NCBI GenBank assembly: GCA_945992255.1
Contig: CAMFVQ010000008.1
Location: 1 to 35,191 of the forward strand
DNA length: 35,191 nucleotides
DNA from: an uncultured Clostridia bacterium
GTDB lineage: Bacteria > Bacillota > Clostridia > Christensenellales > UBA3700
Direction: 5' to 3'
The translations under genes and the position numbers were made by a program. Every line of letters starts with the position of its first letter. Within the stretch, counting starts at the first letter, position 1. Below the pieces are notes generated by a model. That model was not told the origin of the DNA. It ran no database searches and was given only the letters and a program-made list of their open reading frames with translations. Positions 18,722-27,236 of the stretch are shown here, piece by piece.

Positions 18722-19075
18722 CTATTCCTCGTAGGCGCGTAGCCGTGCAAGGTCCTCCCGAATTCGTTTTTGTGCCTCGTCACTTAAAAGGGTAAACAGT
18801 CCGTAGGCATCAGCCTCAACGCTATCTGCATAAGAAAATCCCTCGATATCGGGCCAGCAATCGAATTGTTGTTTACAGTAATTGACCATACTGTACTCCT
18901 TTACGAGCGCAAGCACCTCGTCAATAGGCTTGTCCCTGCATTCGTGTAATTGCTTGTAAAATTCGCCGTCTTTTTCCTTAAGCCAGTCGTAAGGGTAATA
19001 GGCATAGGGTTTAAGTCGTTTTAAGTACGGGTATCGTTTGAGACCCTCTTTTACTAAAGTATCGTGTCGTTTCAT
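18722..19075 (-). CDS. Hypothetical protein (117 aa) downstream of helicase loader
   Basis: Directly follows the DnaC-like gene on the same strand. Confidence 0.55.
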   Translation of the reverse strand: MKRHDTLVKEGLKRYPYLKRLKPYAYYPYDWLKEKDGEFYKQLHECRDKPIDEVLALVKEYSMVNYCKQQFDCWPDIEGFSYADSVEADAYGLFTLLSDEAQKRIREDLARLRAYEE

Positions 19076-19076
19076 A

Positions 19077-19901
19077 TCATTTCCCTCCGTTAATAAATTT
19101 CATAAGATTATTTCTGTTTTGGCGCAGAATCAGGTCTCGCATATTTTCACAGTCCAACTGCTGTTCAAACAGGCAAGAACCCCGTATGCGGTGCGCCGTT
19201 CGTTCTTCGTAGTTGCAATTCGCCATTAAGTCGCTGATTCGGTAGTTGCTGGAATAGATGGTCGGCTTTTTGCCGTTGATACGGGTGTTGATAAGGTCGA
19301 AAATTATCGTTTGTAGCCAACCCGTACCTGCCTTGACGTTTTCCGTACCGATATCGTCCAGGAAGAGAAAGTCAACCGTTTCGGCTCTACGGAGCACGGC
19401 GGACTGCGCCGAGTTGTTCCCAAAGCCTTCTTTCAGTTTGCTTTCAATCTCCACGAAACTGGTAAACAGTACGGTGTAGAGTTTGTCCGCAAGTGCGTTG
19501 CCCATACAAGCGGTGAGGTGAGTTTTCCCTACGCCGGGGACACCGTATAGGTAAACGCCGACGCCTGCCTCATACATCTTATCTGCGTGCGCGCAATAGT
19601 TCCGACACATTTGGTAGACGGCTTTATTACTGGGTATAATTTTAGCCGTTTCAAAGGTGCAGTTCCTAAAATGCTTGCCGAGAGCGCTGTTACGGCGGTA
19701 TTCTTCCGCCTTGGCTTTCCGTTCTTGTAGTTTTCGCTCGTATTCGGCTTTCTCATAAGCCTCTTGACGGCACTTGCAGGAGGTGGGCGCAAAACAGTCG
19801 AATTCTTGCATATAAAACGCTCGTGGCGTGTGGCAGTTTTTGCAATACGGCAACCCGTCTTTCCCCAAGTATTCGTCTGCTTGTAATTCTATTTTTTTCA
19901 T
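19077..19901 (-). CDS. DnaC/IstB-like ATPase (helicase loader)
   Basis: Walker A GVPGVGKTHLTACMGNAL, Walker B DFLFLDDIGTE, SSNYRISDL, RIRGSC; N-terminal Cys zinc motif. Confidence 0.88.
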   Translation of the reverse strand: MKKIELQADEYLGKDGLPYCKNCHTPRAFYMQEFDCFAPTSCKCRQEAYEKAEYERKLQERKAKAEEYRRNSALGKHFRNCTFETAKIIPSNKAVYQMCRNYCAHADKMYEAGVGVYLYGVPGVGKTHLTACMGNALADKLYTVLFTSFVEIESKLKEGFGNNSAQSAVLRRAETVDFLFLDDIGTENVKAGTGWLQTIIFDLINTRINGKKPTIYSSNYRISDLMANCNYEERTAHRIRGSCLFEQQLDCENMRDLILRQNRNNLMKFINGGK

Positions 19902-20329
19902 GAATTATCTTTTCCCCAGTCAATACCATAATTGCTTTCGTAAGAAATATTATTTTTATCTATTCTACTTACTATATTATGGTTCGCATATTTAAGCGTA
20001 GGCTTTTCGCGTTTTTGAGCGTTACCTACGCTTATTTTTGATAACACTATGGAAGAATTCGGTTTGATAATACGCTTACGATAACCGTTGTCATCCGTGG
20101 CACGGGTAACGGTGATTAGGTCGTAACGCTTAAGTATCCCGATCAACCTACTTACCGATTGAATGGAAAGGTTTAATTGTTTTGCAAAATATTTATTCGA
20201 TGCAAAACAGTACCCATCACTCTGCGATAGGGCACAAATCTCTCCATGAAGAATTTTCGCTCTCGGTGGAATAGAGGGGATTGCGTTCACTTTTTCGTCC
20301 AGTTTAATGTAATTTCTACTACTCGTCAT
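19898..20329 (-). CDS. Winged-helix replication-associated protein
   Basis: ALSQSDGYCFASNKYFAKQLNLSIQSVSRLIGILKRYDLI; ATGA overlap with the DnaC-like gene. Confidence 0.7.
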   Translation of the reverse strand: MTSSRNYIKLDEKVNAIPSIPPRAKILHGEICALSQSDGYCFASNKYFAKQLNLSIQSVSRLIGILKRYDLITVTRATDDNGYRKRIIKPNSSIVLSKISVGNAQKREKPTLKYANHNIVSRIDKNNISYESNYGIDWGKDNS

Positions 20330-20352
20330 TTACTTCCTCCTGAATATAGTAT

Positions 20353-20372
20353 TGTAAGCAATTTTGCGAACA
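20353..20372. promoter_or_regulatory. Palindromic operator TGTAAGC-AATTTT-GCGAACA
   Basis: Matches the operator at 20927-20946; ~24 nt upstream of the 20329 start. Confidence 0.55.
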
Positions 20373-20425
20373 CATAGTTGAAAATTAAAAAGGATCGGCG
20401 GTCCTTTTTAAGTTAAAATATATGA

Positions 20426-20908
20426 TCAGTCTTCTACTTCATCGGTAGACGATAATTTCGTTCCCTTTGACAGCAATTCTTCTATGGCGGTTATAACGGC
20501 AAGGCTTTCGTCTTCATGATCTATCACGAGTGCGTCTAAATCATTGACCTGCATCAACTTGCGTACGACAAGCCTTGCAAACTGATTTTTGCGTAAGAAT
20601 TCAGTCATATCGGGGGCAAGCTCCTTTCTGCCAAGACCGATAAGCTCCATTACCTCGTATTCAGTCTCCTCATTCACCTGATAGGTTTTAAGAATATTTG
20701 TGAGCACTTCTCCCACGGGAGGATATCGCCTATCGTTTTCCAGGTCGGAAAGGTATGCCGGGGAAATTCCGATTTTGGCACATGCGCCACGGAGAGAGAG
20801 GTTGCAGCCTTCTCGTAAACCTTTTATCATTTTGCCAAAGGTAACGCCTTTTGCGTTTGCAATTACCGTTCCGTCTTCTCTTCTGGGCATAGCCTTGTAT
20901 TTTGCCAT
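20426..20908 (-). CDS. XRE-family transcriptional regulator
   Basis: FGKMIKGLREGCNLSLRGACAKIGISPAYLSDLENDRRYPP; AAGGA RBS before ATG at 20908. Confidence 0.9.
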   Translation of the reverse strand: MAKYKAMPRREDGTVIANAKGVTFGKMIKGLREGCNLSLRGACAKIGISPAYLSDLENDRRYPPVGEVLTNILKTYQVNEETEYEVMELIGLGRKELAPDMTEFLRKNQFARLVVRKLMQVNDLDALVIDHEDESLAVITAIEELLSKGTKLSSTDEVED

Positions 20909-20926
20909 AACGTACTCCTTACTATA

Positions 20927-20946
20927 TGTTCGCTTTTTTGCTAACA
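20927..20946. promoter_or_regulatory. Palindromic operator TGTTCGC-TTTTTT-GCTAACA
   Basis: TGTTNGC-N6-GCNAACA, ~19 nt upstream of the XRE start. Confidence 0.6.
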
Positions 20947-21124
20947 CATATATTATACACCATATTTTCTATTTGTCAATCGACTACTGTCATGTTTTTT
21001 TGCTTTTTTAAAATATTTTTATTAAAATTACTAAATGCCCTATAGATAGGGCAGAATTTGCTGTTATCGCTAAAACACTATTGTATTTTGTACGCAAAAT
21101 TATTTATTTTTGCCGATAGCGTAA

Positions 21125-21595
21125 CTATTCTATTATAAAGTCCTTTTCTGAGCGATATATTTTTAGTTCCGTGATTTCCGTGCGATTTTTCATCTTCTCG
21201 GCGGTGTTTTCGTTGCACATCATGCTGTAGGAGAAGTGAGTGTTTGCGTCGGTATACATGGCAAGGCAGGAATAGCCTTTTTTGACGGCTTTTTTATATT
21301 CTTTTTCGTCATCCATCAGTTGCAGGAGCTCTGCCATAAATAAGTCTTCGTCGCCGTCTAACTCTCCGTATTCGGTGATTATCGGTTGTTCCTTGAAGTA
21401 GCGCTTAATCGTTTCTTCCAGGATAGGTGCGTAGTTGTTATCGTAAAATACGATATCGCATGAACCGCCGTTTCCGCAGTCGTTATACCAAGCCACCTTT
21501 TTGCCTTTATAGTGTAGGTCGCCTTGGTTTCCTTGCCAGTCGAGTCCTTGAAATGTCTTTCTGTTCTTTAATGTAAATCTGTATATACTTGCCAT
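21125..21595 (-). CDS. Hypothetical protein (156 aa)
   Basis: Good start (MASIYRF...) with a GGAGGC RBS. Confidence 0.6.
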   Translation of the reverse strand: MASIYRFTLKNRKTFQGLDWQGNQGDLHYKGKKVAWYNDCGNGGSCDIVFYDNNYAPILEETIKRYFKEQPIITEYGELDGDEDLFMAELLQLMDDEKEYKKAVKKGYSCLAMYTDANTHFSYSMMCNENTAEKMKNRTEITELKIYRSEKDFIIE

Positions 21596-21679
21596 TTTTG
21601 CCTCCATATATTATTGTTAAGCAAAGTATACCGTAAAGGTTTTCAAGAGCCCAGCGAAAACATGGATTAATATAAAAAG

Positions 21680-21706
21680 CTCGCTATTACAGCGAACTTT
21701 TAATTA
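21680..21706. terminator. Hairpin AAGCTCGCTATTACAGCGAACTTTT
   Basis: GCTCGCTatTAcAGCGAaC-type stem with flanking A/T runs downstream of the 21712 ORF. Confidence 0.55.
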
Positions 21707-21711
21707 ATTAT

Positions 21712-22596
21712 TTAAGTTTTATACCCTAATTGGCTAATAGAGAGCTTAAAATTATTTTTCCACTCAGAATTGTGAATAATTTTGAACAGTACTTTATCTT
21801 CAGCAAATAACTCCTGTTTTGTTTTTTGGCTTAAAATTTCCCAGTCTTCTTTAGGGATAATATAAGTAGCATTACCATATATTGCGGATTCTAAAACACA
21901 AAAAGATTCTTTAAAAACATAAGCATAATACCCGTTGAATCCGTTAGTTCCCTCAATACATTTTTCAACCACAAACTCATCAAGATAGTTTAGTCTATCA
22001 ATATCGTATATGTTTGTCTCAAGTTTTTTGCTTTCTAATTGTCTTCTCAAATGAACCCCGGGTTTTTCACCAGGGGGAAGAATTTCCCAATTACACCTAC
22101 GAGTTTGACTATGAACTTGGATGTCTTTTTCAAAAATATAGCACTCCCCAAATATTTCTAAAATAACATTTATAGCTTCTAATAAAAAGCTTTTCCTAAT
22201 AGTGGGGGTTAAATTTGCAATAATGTATTCTTTTCCATCGACGCCTTGAGATAATAACAATTCTATTTCCGTAGGAGCAACTTCGATTTTAGGATAGCAT
22301 TTTCTGTGGACATCTACGGGAACATAGGAAGCATATTCGTTTCCAAAAGGTTGAATCCAGTTTGTGTAAATATAACGTTTTGCCTTTGCTTTTGTCTTGT
22401 CTGGATACGAATAACCATAAGCGTTTTTATTGCACTTATTTCCAAAATCAGCTGAGGGGATTATCGAATCACCAATTTTACTTAAATTTAACTTTTGAGC
22501 CTCGTTGCTTGTCACAGGAACACCTAGCTGTATTGTGTCTAAATTAAATGCACTTAACCTGTTTAAGTTTATTAGTCGCTTTTGTTTTATTAACAT
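21712..22596 (-). CDS. Hypothetical protein (294 aa), island-end cargo
   Basis: Long intact ORF, no motif recognised; adjacent to the internal att site. Confidence 0.65.
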   Translation of the reverse strand: MLIKQKRLINLNRLSAFNLDTIQLGVPVTSNEAQKLNLSKIGDSIIPSADFGNKCNKNAYGYSYPDKTKAKAKRYIYTNWIQPFGNEYASYVPVDVHRKCYPKIEVAPTEIELLLSQGVDGKEYIIANLTPTIRKSFLLEAINVILEIFGECYIFEKDIQVHSQTRRCNWEILPPGEKPGVHLRRQLESKKLETNIYDIDRLNYLDEFVVEKCIEGTNGFNGYYAYVFKESFCVLESAIYGNATYIIPKEDWEILSQKTKQELFAEDKVLFKIIHNSEWKNNFKLSISQLGYKT

Positions 22597-22845
22597 AATG
22601 TATTCCTTTTGATATTATTATATTAATTATACCATATATTTACACAAAATTCAAGAACTCTAAACACATAAAAAGTTTTATGTCACCAAATTTGGTGACC
22701 TTTTTGGTTTCCTTGGTTTTTTGAACGCTATAAAAGTTATCAAACGGCGTGAAAATTACGCAAAATACGGCGAGTAAACGGCGAAAATGGTGCAAAATAT
22801 GCATTTTAGGTATTTTGCAAACCCTACATTAGGAGCGGCAATATC

Positions 22846-22892
22846 CTCCTAAGGCGGGTTTGTCGGACGTTCAAATCGTCTCAGGCAGGCCA
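22846..22892 (+). pseudogene. 3' half of a tRNA-Arg(CCU) with CCA (internal att junction)
   Basis: CTCCTAAGGCGG...GGACG-TTCAAAT-CGTCT-CAGGCAG-G-CCA; upstream sequence has no matching D-arm or acceptor. Confidence 0.75.
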
Positions 22893-22899
22893 TTTTCAG

Positions 22900-23166
22900 T
22901 CACTTCTTGCGTGGAGTGACTGATTTTTTTATACCTAAACGCTTCATATATGCTTTCCAAAATTTACTCTCACGACTATTCATTTTCTTTAGATGAGGCA
23001 AAAGTTTGCTATAGTTTACAATCCATTTATTGCTGTATCTATACTTAAACACTGTCGTGTCTGTTTTCAAAAACTCGCGTATTTCATCGGGATGGATAAA
23101 ATGGTCGTCCGTTTTTCTATTGTTGTTCCATTCTCTCGCACAATCTTCTATACTCGCCGTTTTCAT
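22900..23166 (-). CDS. Hypothetical protein (88 aa)
   Basis: Intact small ORF. Confidence 0.35.
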   Translation of the reverse strand: MKTASIEDCAREWNNNRKTDDHFIHPDEIREFLKTDTTVFKYRYSNKWIVNYSKLLPHLKKMNSRESKFWKAYMKRLGIKKSVTPRKK

Positions 23167-23299
23167 CTTCGTATAAGTCGTAGGTTAAAACGCTTATTCT
23201 GCCGCGATTCGTAACAGCAAGTTGAACTTCTTTTTCGGTCACATACACGATATTGAAAGTGATGTAAGTTTCGCCGTCAAAATGTTGATATTCAGCCAT
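23117..23299 (-). CDS. Hypothetical protein (60 aa)
   Basis: MAEYQHFDGETYITFNIVYV..., AAGGAG upstream; overlaps the neighbouring ORF. Confidence 0.35.
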   Translation of the reverse strand: MAEYQHFDGETYITFNIVYVTEKEVQLAVTNRGRISVLTYDLYEDENGEYRRLCERMEQQ

Positions 23300-23740
23300 T
23301 TTCTTTCTCCTTAAACCGGTTCATACCAAACCGAGTATTCAACCTCGATATCTCTGCCTTCGTATTCGTAATACATAGTCACGTAACCTTTGAATTCGTT
23401 TTCTTTTCCGATTTTTTCATTTTTGGATTACCTCCATTTTTTATTTTTGCCTTCTGGCAGGGGCAAAGGAGCATAAGCCGAAACGCAACCATAATGAGAA
23501 TTTTGTTGCAATGGAGAAAATCAACAGCCAAAGGATTTGAGCGAAAAATACTATCGTAAAATAAAAAGAGCCAAACTCTTTATCGAGCTTGACTGCGTTA
23601 TTCAATATGTAAGTTTTAAGTAGTATTTTTCCGAGCTGTTGATTTTTTCGCTGACTTATGCTACAACAGCCACGACAGAAGTCAATAAAATATGGTTTGA
23701 ATCACACTGTTGAATTTTTGTAATTTCACGCAAAGGTGTG

Positions 23741-23860
23741 GCTAGCCGCGTTGCATAAGTTTTACCCAAAACACGACGAGACCGGCTTTTGGGTTACGGC
23801 GGCGCATATCCGAAAAGAGTTTTAATTCTTCCGGCGTGTGTTGGTTAGGGTGCCTATTTG
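23741..23860 (-). pseudogene. Transposase remnant (IS481-like N-terminal region)
   Basis: Minus-strand translation QSNRHPNQHTPEELKLFSDMRRRNPKAGLVVFWVKLMQRG followed by a stop. Confidence 0.5.
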
Positions 23861-24000
23861 ACTGCTGCGACTATCAGATACCCGACCACATTTTAGGCTT
23901 TATAGACCTTGAACGCTAAGCCGAGAACATGATGTACCTTCTGCCCGATGGGAATGATGACACAAGCAATCTGCAAATTAAGGAACAGAAAAAGAGGTAA

Positions 24001-24013
24001 GTGATAATATCAC
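24001..24013 (+). promoter_or_regulatory. Crp/Fnr-type site GTGATAATATCAC, 35 bp upstream of TATAAT (24036-24041)
   Basis: Same motif and spacing as 28021-28033. Confidence 0.6.
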
Positions 24014-24073
24014 AGAACCCTGATTTCAAATCGAATATAATAAAAACACAATAAAGCAAAGGAGGACACGAAG

Positions 24074-24379
24074 ATGTCTGTAATTAAAATTAGTAAAGAA
24101 AATTTCGCAAGCGAAGTTTTGAATTCCAATAAACCTGTTCTTCTCGATTTCTATGCTGATTGGTGCGGTCCCTGCCGTATGGTAGGTCCGATCGTATCGG
24201 AAATCGCAAATGAGCGAATCGATGTTAAGGTCGGTAAAATAAATGTGGACGAACAGCCGGAGCTTGCGGCACAGTTTCAGGTAATGAGCATCCCGATGCT
24301 CGCTGTAATCAAAAACGGGAAACTCGAGAATCAGGTCGTGGGCTACAGACCGAAAGAGCAAATTGAAGCAATGCTGTAA
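24074..24379 (+). CDS. trxA: Thioredoxin
   Basis: VLLDFYADWCGPCRMVGPIV, KINVDEQPELAAQFQVMSIPMLAVIKNGK. Confidence 0.95.
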   Translation: MSVIKISKENFASEVLNSNKPVLLDFYADWCGPCRMVGPIVSEIANERIDVKVGKINVDEQPELAAQFQVMSIPMLAVIKNGKLENQVVGYRPKEQIEAML

Positions 24380-24390
24380 GGAGAAAAAAG

Positions 24391-24714
24391 ATGGGACTGT
24401 TTAATTTCTTCCGCAACACCGCCGACATTAACACCGGTGTTGCGGAATACGAAACAAACGACGGCGCTGTATTGCTTGACGTTAGGACGGCAGAGGAATA
24501 CCGTGACGGGCACATTGACGGAAGCGTCAACATACCTCTTGATAGAATTTCTTCCGTTGAGAATACCGTCAATGACAAAAGCACACCGCTTTATGTGTAT
24601 TGTTTAAGCGGTGGTAGAAGCGGACAAGCTGTATCCTATTTGAAGCAAATTGGTTACACAAATGCAAAAAATATCGGTGGCATCAGCAGCTACCGTGGAA
24701 AGGTGGTGAAATAA
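24391..24714 (+). CDS. Rhodanese-like domain protein
   Basis: LLDVRTAEEYRDGHIDGSVNIPLD, VYCLSGGRSGQAVSYLKQIGY. Confidence 0.93.
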   Translation: MGLFNFFRNTADINTGVAEYETNDGAVLLDVRTAEEYRDGHIDGSVNIPLDRISSVENTVNDKSTPLYVYCLSGGRSGQAVSYLKQIGYTNAKNIGGISSYRGKVVK

Positions 24715-26406
24715 ATGAAGGTTGTAATTATAGGCGGTGTTGCAGGAGGTGCTACTGCGGCGGCGAGAATACGCAGGCTTGACGAGCAAGCGGAAATAGT
24801 TGTTTTTGAGCGTTCAGGATTTATTTCATATGCCAACTGTGGTCTACCGTACTATATCGGCGGCACCATTGAAGATGAAAATGATCTAACCTTGCAGACG
24901 CCTGAAAGCTTTTGGAGGCGTTTTAGAGTTAAGATGAATGTGCATCATGAAGTTACGGCAATTCATCCTGATACCAAAACCGTTACCGTAAAAAATCTTG
25001 AAAACGGTAAAATCCTTACTGAGAGTTATGATAAGCTCGTGCTCTCACCTGGTGCTAAGCCGATAAAACCAGTGTTTGATGGTATTGACAGCGATAAGAT
25101 ATTTACCTTGCGCACTGTTGAGGATACCTTCTGCATCAAGGATTACATCAATGCAAACCATCCAAAATCCGCTGTACTGGCAGGTGGTGGCTTCATTGGA
25201 TTGGAGCTGGCAGAAAACCTGCGAGAGCTGGGGATGGATGTCACTATTGTCCAGCGTCCAAAACAGCTTATGAATCCCTTTGATGCTGATATGGCTTCTT
25301 TCATCCATAATGAAATGCGCAAGCACGGTATAAAGCTGGCACTTGGTCATACCATAGAAGGGTTTAAGGAAAGGGACGGCGGCGTTGATGTACTGCTGAA
25401 AGACGAACAGCCTCTCCATGCGGATATGGTAATCCTAGCAATCGGCGTCGCTCCCGAAACCACCCTTGCGAAAGATACCGGCATAGAACTTGGCATTAAA
25501 GGCAGTATTGTGGTCAATGACCGAATGGAAACCTCCATTTCCGACATCTATGCCGTGGGCGATGCAGTGCAGGTGAAGCATTTCGTCACCGGGCAGGATG
25601 CTCTGATCTCTCTTGCCGGGCCTGCAAACAAGCAGGGTAGAATTGCCGCCGATAATATCTGCGGCGGTGACAGCCATTATACCGGCGGGCAGGGCTCATC
25701 AGTCATCAAAATATTTGACATGACTGCTGCCGCTACGGGTATCAACGAAAAAACCGCAAAGTCCCTTGGTATTGCTACAGACAAAGTCATTCTTTCGCCG
25801 ATGAGTCATGCAGGATATTATCCCGGCGGTAAAATGATGACTATGAAAGTGCTGTTCGAGAAAGACACATATCGTCTGCTCGGGGCTCAAATTATAGGCT
25901 TTGACGGTGTCGATAAGAGGATTGACGTGCTTGCAACCGCTATCCGTGCCGGAATAAAAGCATATGAACTTACAGAACTTGACCTTGCCTATGCTCCGCC
26001 GTATTCCTCCGCAAAGGACCCTGTGAATATGGCAGGCTATATCATTGAAAACATGAAAAACGGCATTGTAAAGCAATGGTATTATGAGGAAGATGAAACA
26101 CTTCCCCGTGACGGCAGCATAACTCTTCTTGATACACGCACACCAATGGAATACAGTATGGGGCATGCAAAGGGTTTTATCAATATTCCCGTTGATGAAT
26201 TGCGTGAACGAATTGATGAACTTGACAAAAGCAAGCCTGTATATGTTATCTGCCAAAGCGGATTGAGAAGCTATATCGCAAGCAGAATTCTAGTGGGCAA
26301 CGGCTTTGATGCCTATAACTTTGCAGGCGGTTTCCGATTCTATGATGCAGTCCGTAATGATAAAGCGTTAAATAAAAAATCCACTCTCTGCGGAATGGAT
26401 GATTAA
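24715..26406 (+). CDS. CoA-disulfide reductase-like FAD/NAD(P) oxidoreductase with C-terminal rhodanese domain
   Basis: VVIIGGVAGGATAAARIRRLDE, SYANCGLPYYIGG, GGGFIGLELAENL, YAVGDAV; C-terminal LLDTRTPMEYSMGHAKGFINIPVDEL...VICQSGLRSY. Confidence 0.93.
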   Translation: MKVVIIGGVAGGATAAARIRRLDEQAEIVVFERSGFISYANCGLPYYIGGTIEDENDLTLQTPESFWRRFRVKMNVHHEVTAIHPDTKTVTVKNLENGKILTESYDKLVLSPGAKPIKPVFDGIDSDKIFTLRTVEDTFCIKDYINANHPKSAVLAGGGFIGLELAENLRELGMDVTIVQRPKQLMNPFDADMASFIHNEMRKHGIKLALGHTIEGFKERDGGVDVLLKDEQPLHADMVILAIGVAPETTLAKDTGIELGIKGSIVVNDRMETSISDIYAVGDAVQVKHFVTGQDALISLAGPANKQGRIAADNICGGDSHYTGGQGSSVIKIFDMTAAATGINEKTAKSLGIATDKVILSPMSHAGYYPGGKMMTMKVLFEKDTYRLLGAQIIGFDGVDKRIDVLATAIRAGIKAYELTELDLAYAPPYSSAKDPVNMAGYIIENMKNGIVKQWYYEEDETLPRDGSITLLDTRTPMEYSMGHAKGFINIPVDELRERIDELDKSKPVYVICQSGLRSYIASRILVGNGFDAYNFAGGFRFYDAVRNDKALNKKSTLCGMDD

Positions 26407-26421
26407 AAGGACAGAAAAGAA

Positions 26422-26466
26422 AAAGCGTTGAGAATTCATTTTTTTAAGAAACTCAACGCTTTGTTT
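26422..26466. terminator. Bidirectional terminator hairpin
   Basis: AAAGCGTTGAG (26422-26432) / CTCAACGCTTT (26452-26462) between convergent genes. Confidence 0.8.
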
Positions 26467-26468
26467 TA

Positions 26469-27125
26469 TCAAACTATAATCTTTTCAAGTCCGTCTTTGT
26501 CTATAATCTCAATCGTTCCTCGGGAGAGTGATATAAACCCTTCGTTCACAAAATACTTTAGCATTCGTGTTACCACTTCACGGGGATTACCTAAGTGATT
26601 GCCGATTGTTTCGTGGGTGATTTTAAGAATGTTAGTGTTTTCGATGCTTGCCTCATTCAAAAGAAAATCTGCAAGCCTTTTATCAAAGTTTTTCCACATC
26701 ACCTGGTCTATCAGCCACATTACATCTGAAAATCGACTTGCCATAACTTCGTTGGTGTAATTGGCAAGCGGTGCTGAAACATCCATAATGCTTTTGTAAA
26801 CTTCTGACGGGATGACTAAAACCTCTGTTTCCTTTTCTGCGGTAACGGTTATATCAAACTGAATGCTGTTCATGATGCAGGATGCAGAGAAAAGGCAAAT
26901 ATCACGTTCAAAAAGGCGGTACATCGTAATCTCTCTGCCATCATCAGATATAGTAAAAGCACGAATTTGACCAGAGAGCACAAGGAGCAGTCCCGTACAA
27001 TTCTGCGAACCATTATGCAAGAGTTCACCCTTGCCGAATTTACGAACAAAAGATGAGCTTGTAAGCGTGTCTTGCTGTGATTTCGTCAGTTTATCAAATA
27101 CAGGTAAATACGTTAAGTAATTCAT
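26469..27125 (-). CDS. Crp/Fnr family transcriptional regulator
   Basis: cNMP-binding-like N-terminus and HTH THETIGNHLGNPREVVTRMLKYFVNEGFISLSRGTIEI; upstream part of the listed ORF excluded. Confidence 0.92.
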   Translation of the reverse strand: MNYLTYLPVFDKLTKSQQDTLTSSSFVRKFGKGELLHNGSQNCTGLLLVLSGQIRAFTISDDGREITMYRLFERDICLFSASCIMNSIQFDITVTAEKETEVLVIPSEVYKSIMDVSAPLANYTNEVMASRFSDVMWLIDQVMWKNFDKRLADFLLNEASIENTNILKITHETIGNHLGNPREVVTRMLKYFVNEGFISLSRGTIEIIDKDGLEKIIV

Positions 27126-27169
27126 AAGCCGTGTCTCCTTCTCAGTATTTTTAGTATAGCGTAATTTCG

Positions 27170-27201
27170 GGCATATGTCAATAATGCTGTTGACATATGC
27201 C
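27170..27201. promoter_or_regulatory. Inverted repeat GGCATATGTCAA-N8-TTGACATATGCC carrying two divergent -35 hexamers
   Basis: TTGACA(27190)-17-TATAAT(27213) on +; mirrored TTGACA-17-TATACT on - (27181 to 27153). Confidence 0.75.
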
Positions 27202-27236
27202 TGAAACGGCACTATAATATATGGTGAGGTGATAAA

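Noticed and set aside
23420-23700. Minus-strand open frame ...KPYFIDFCRGCCSISQRKNQQLGKILLKTYILNNAVKLDKEF...
   Set aside because: No start codon after an upstream stop and no recognised family; probably a decayed region.
25045-26256. Antisense ORFs over the CoA-disulfide reductase gene (124, 80 and 185 aa)
   Set aside because: Opposite a strongly supported gene; Cys/His/Phe-rich translations typical of antisense frames.
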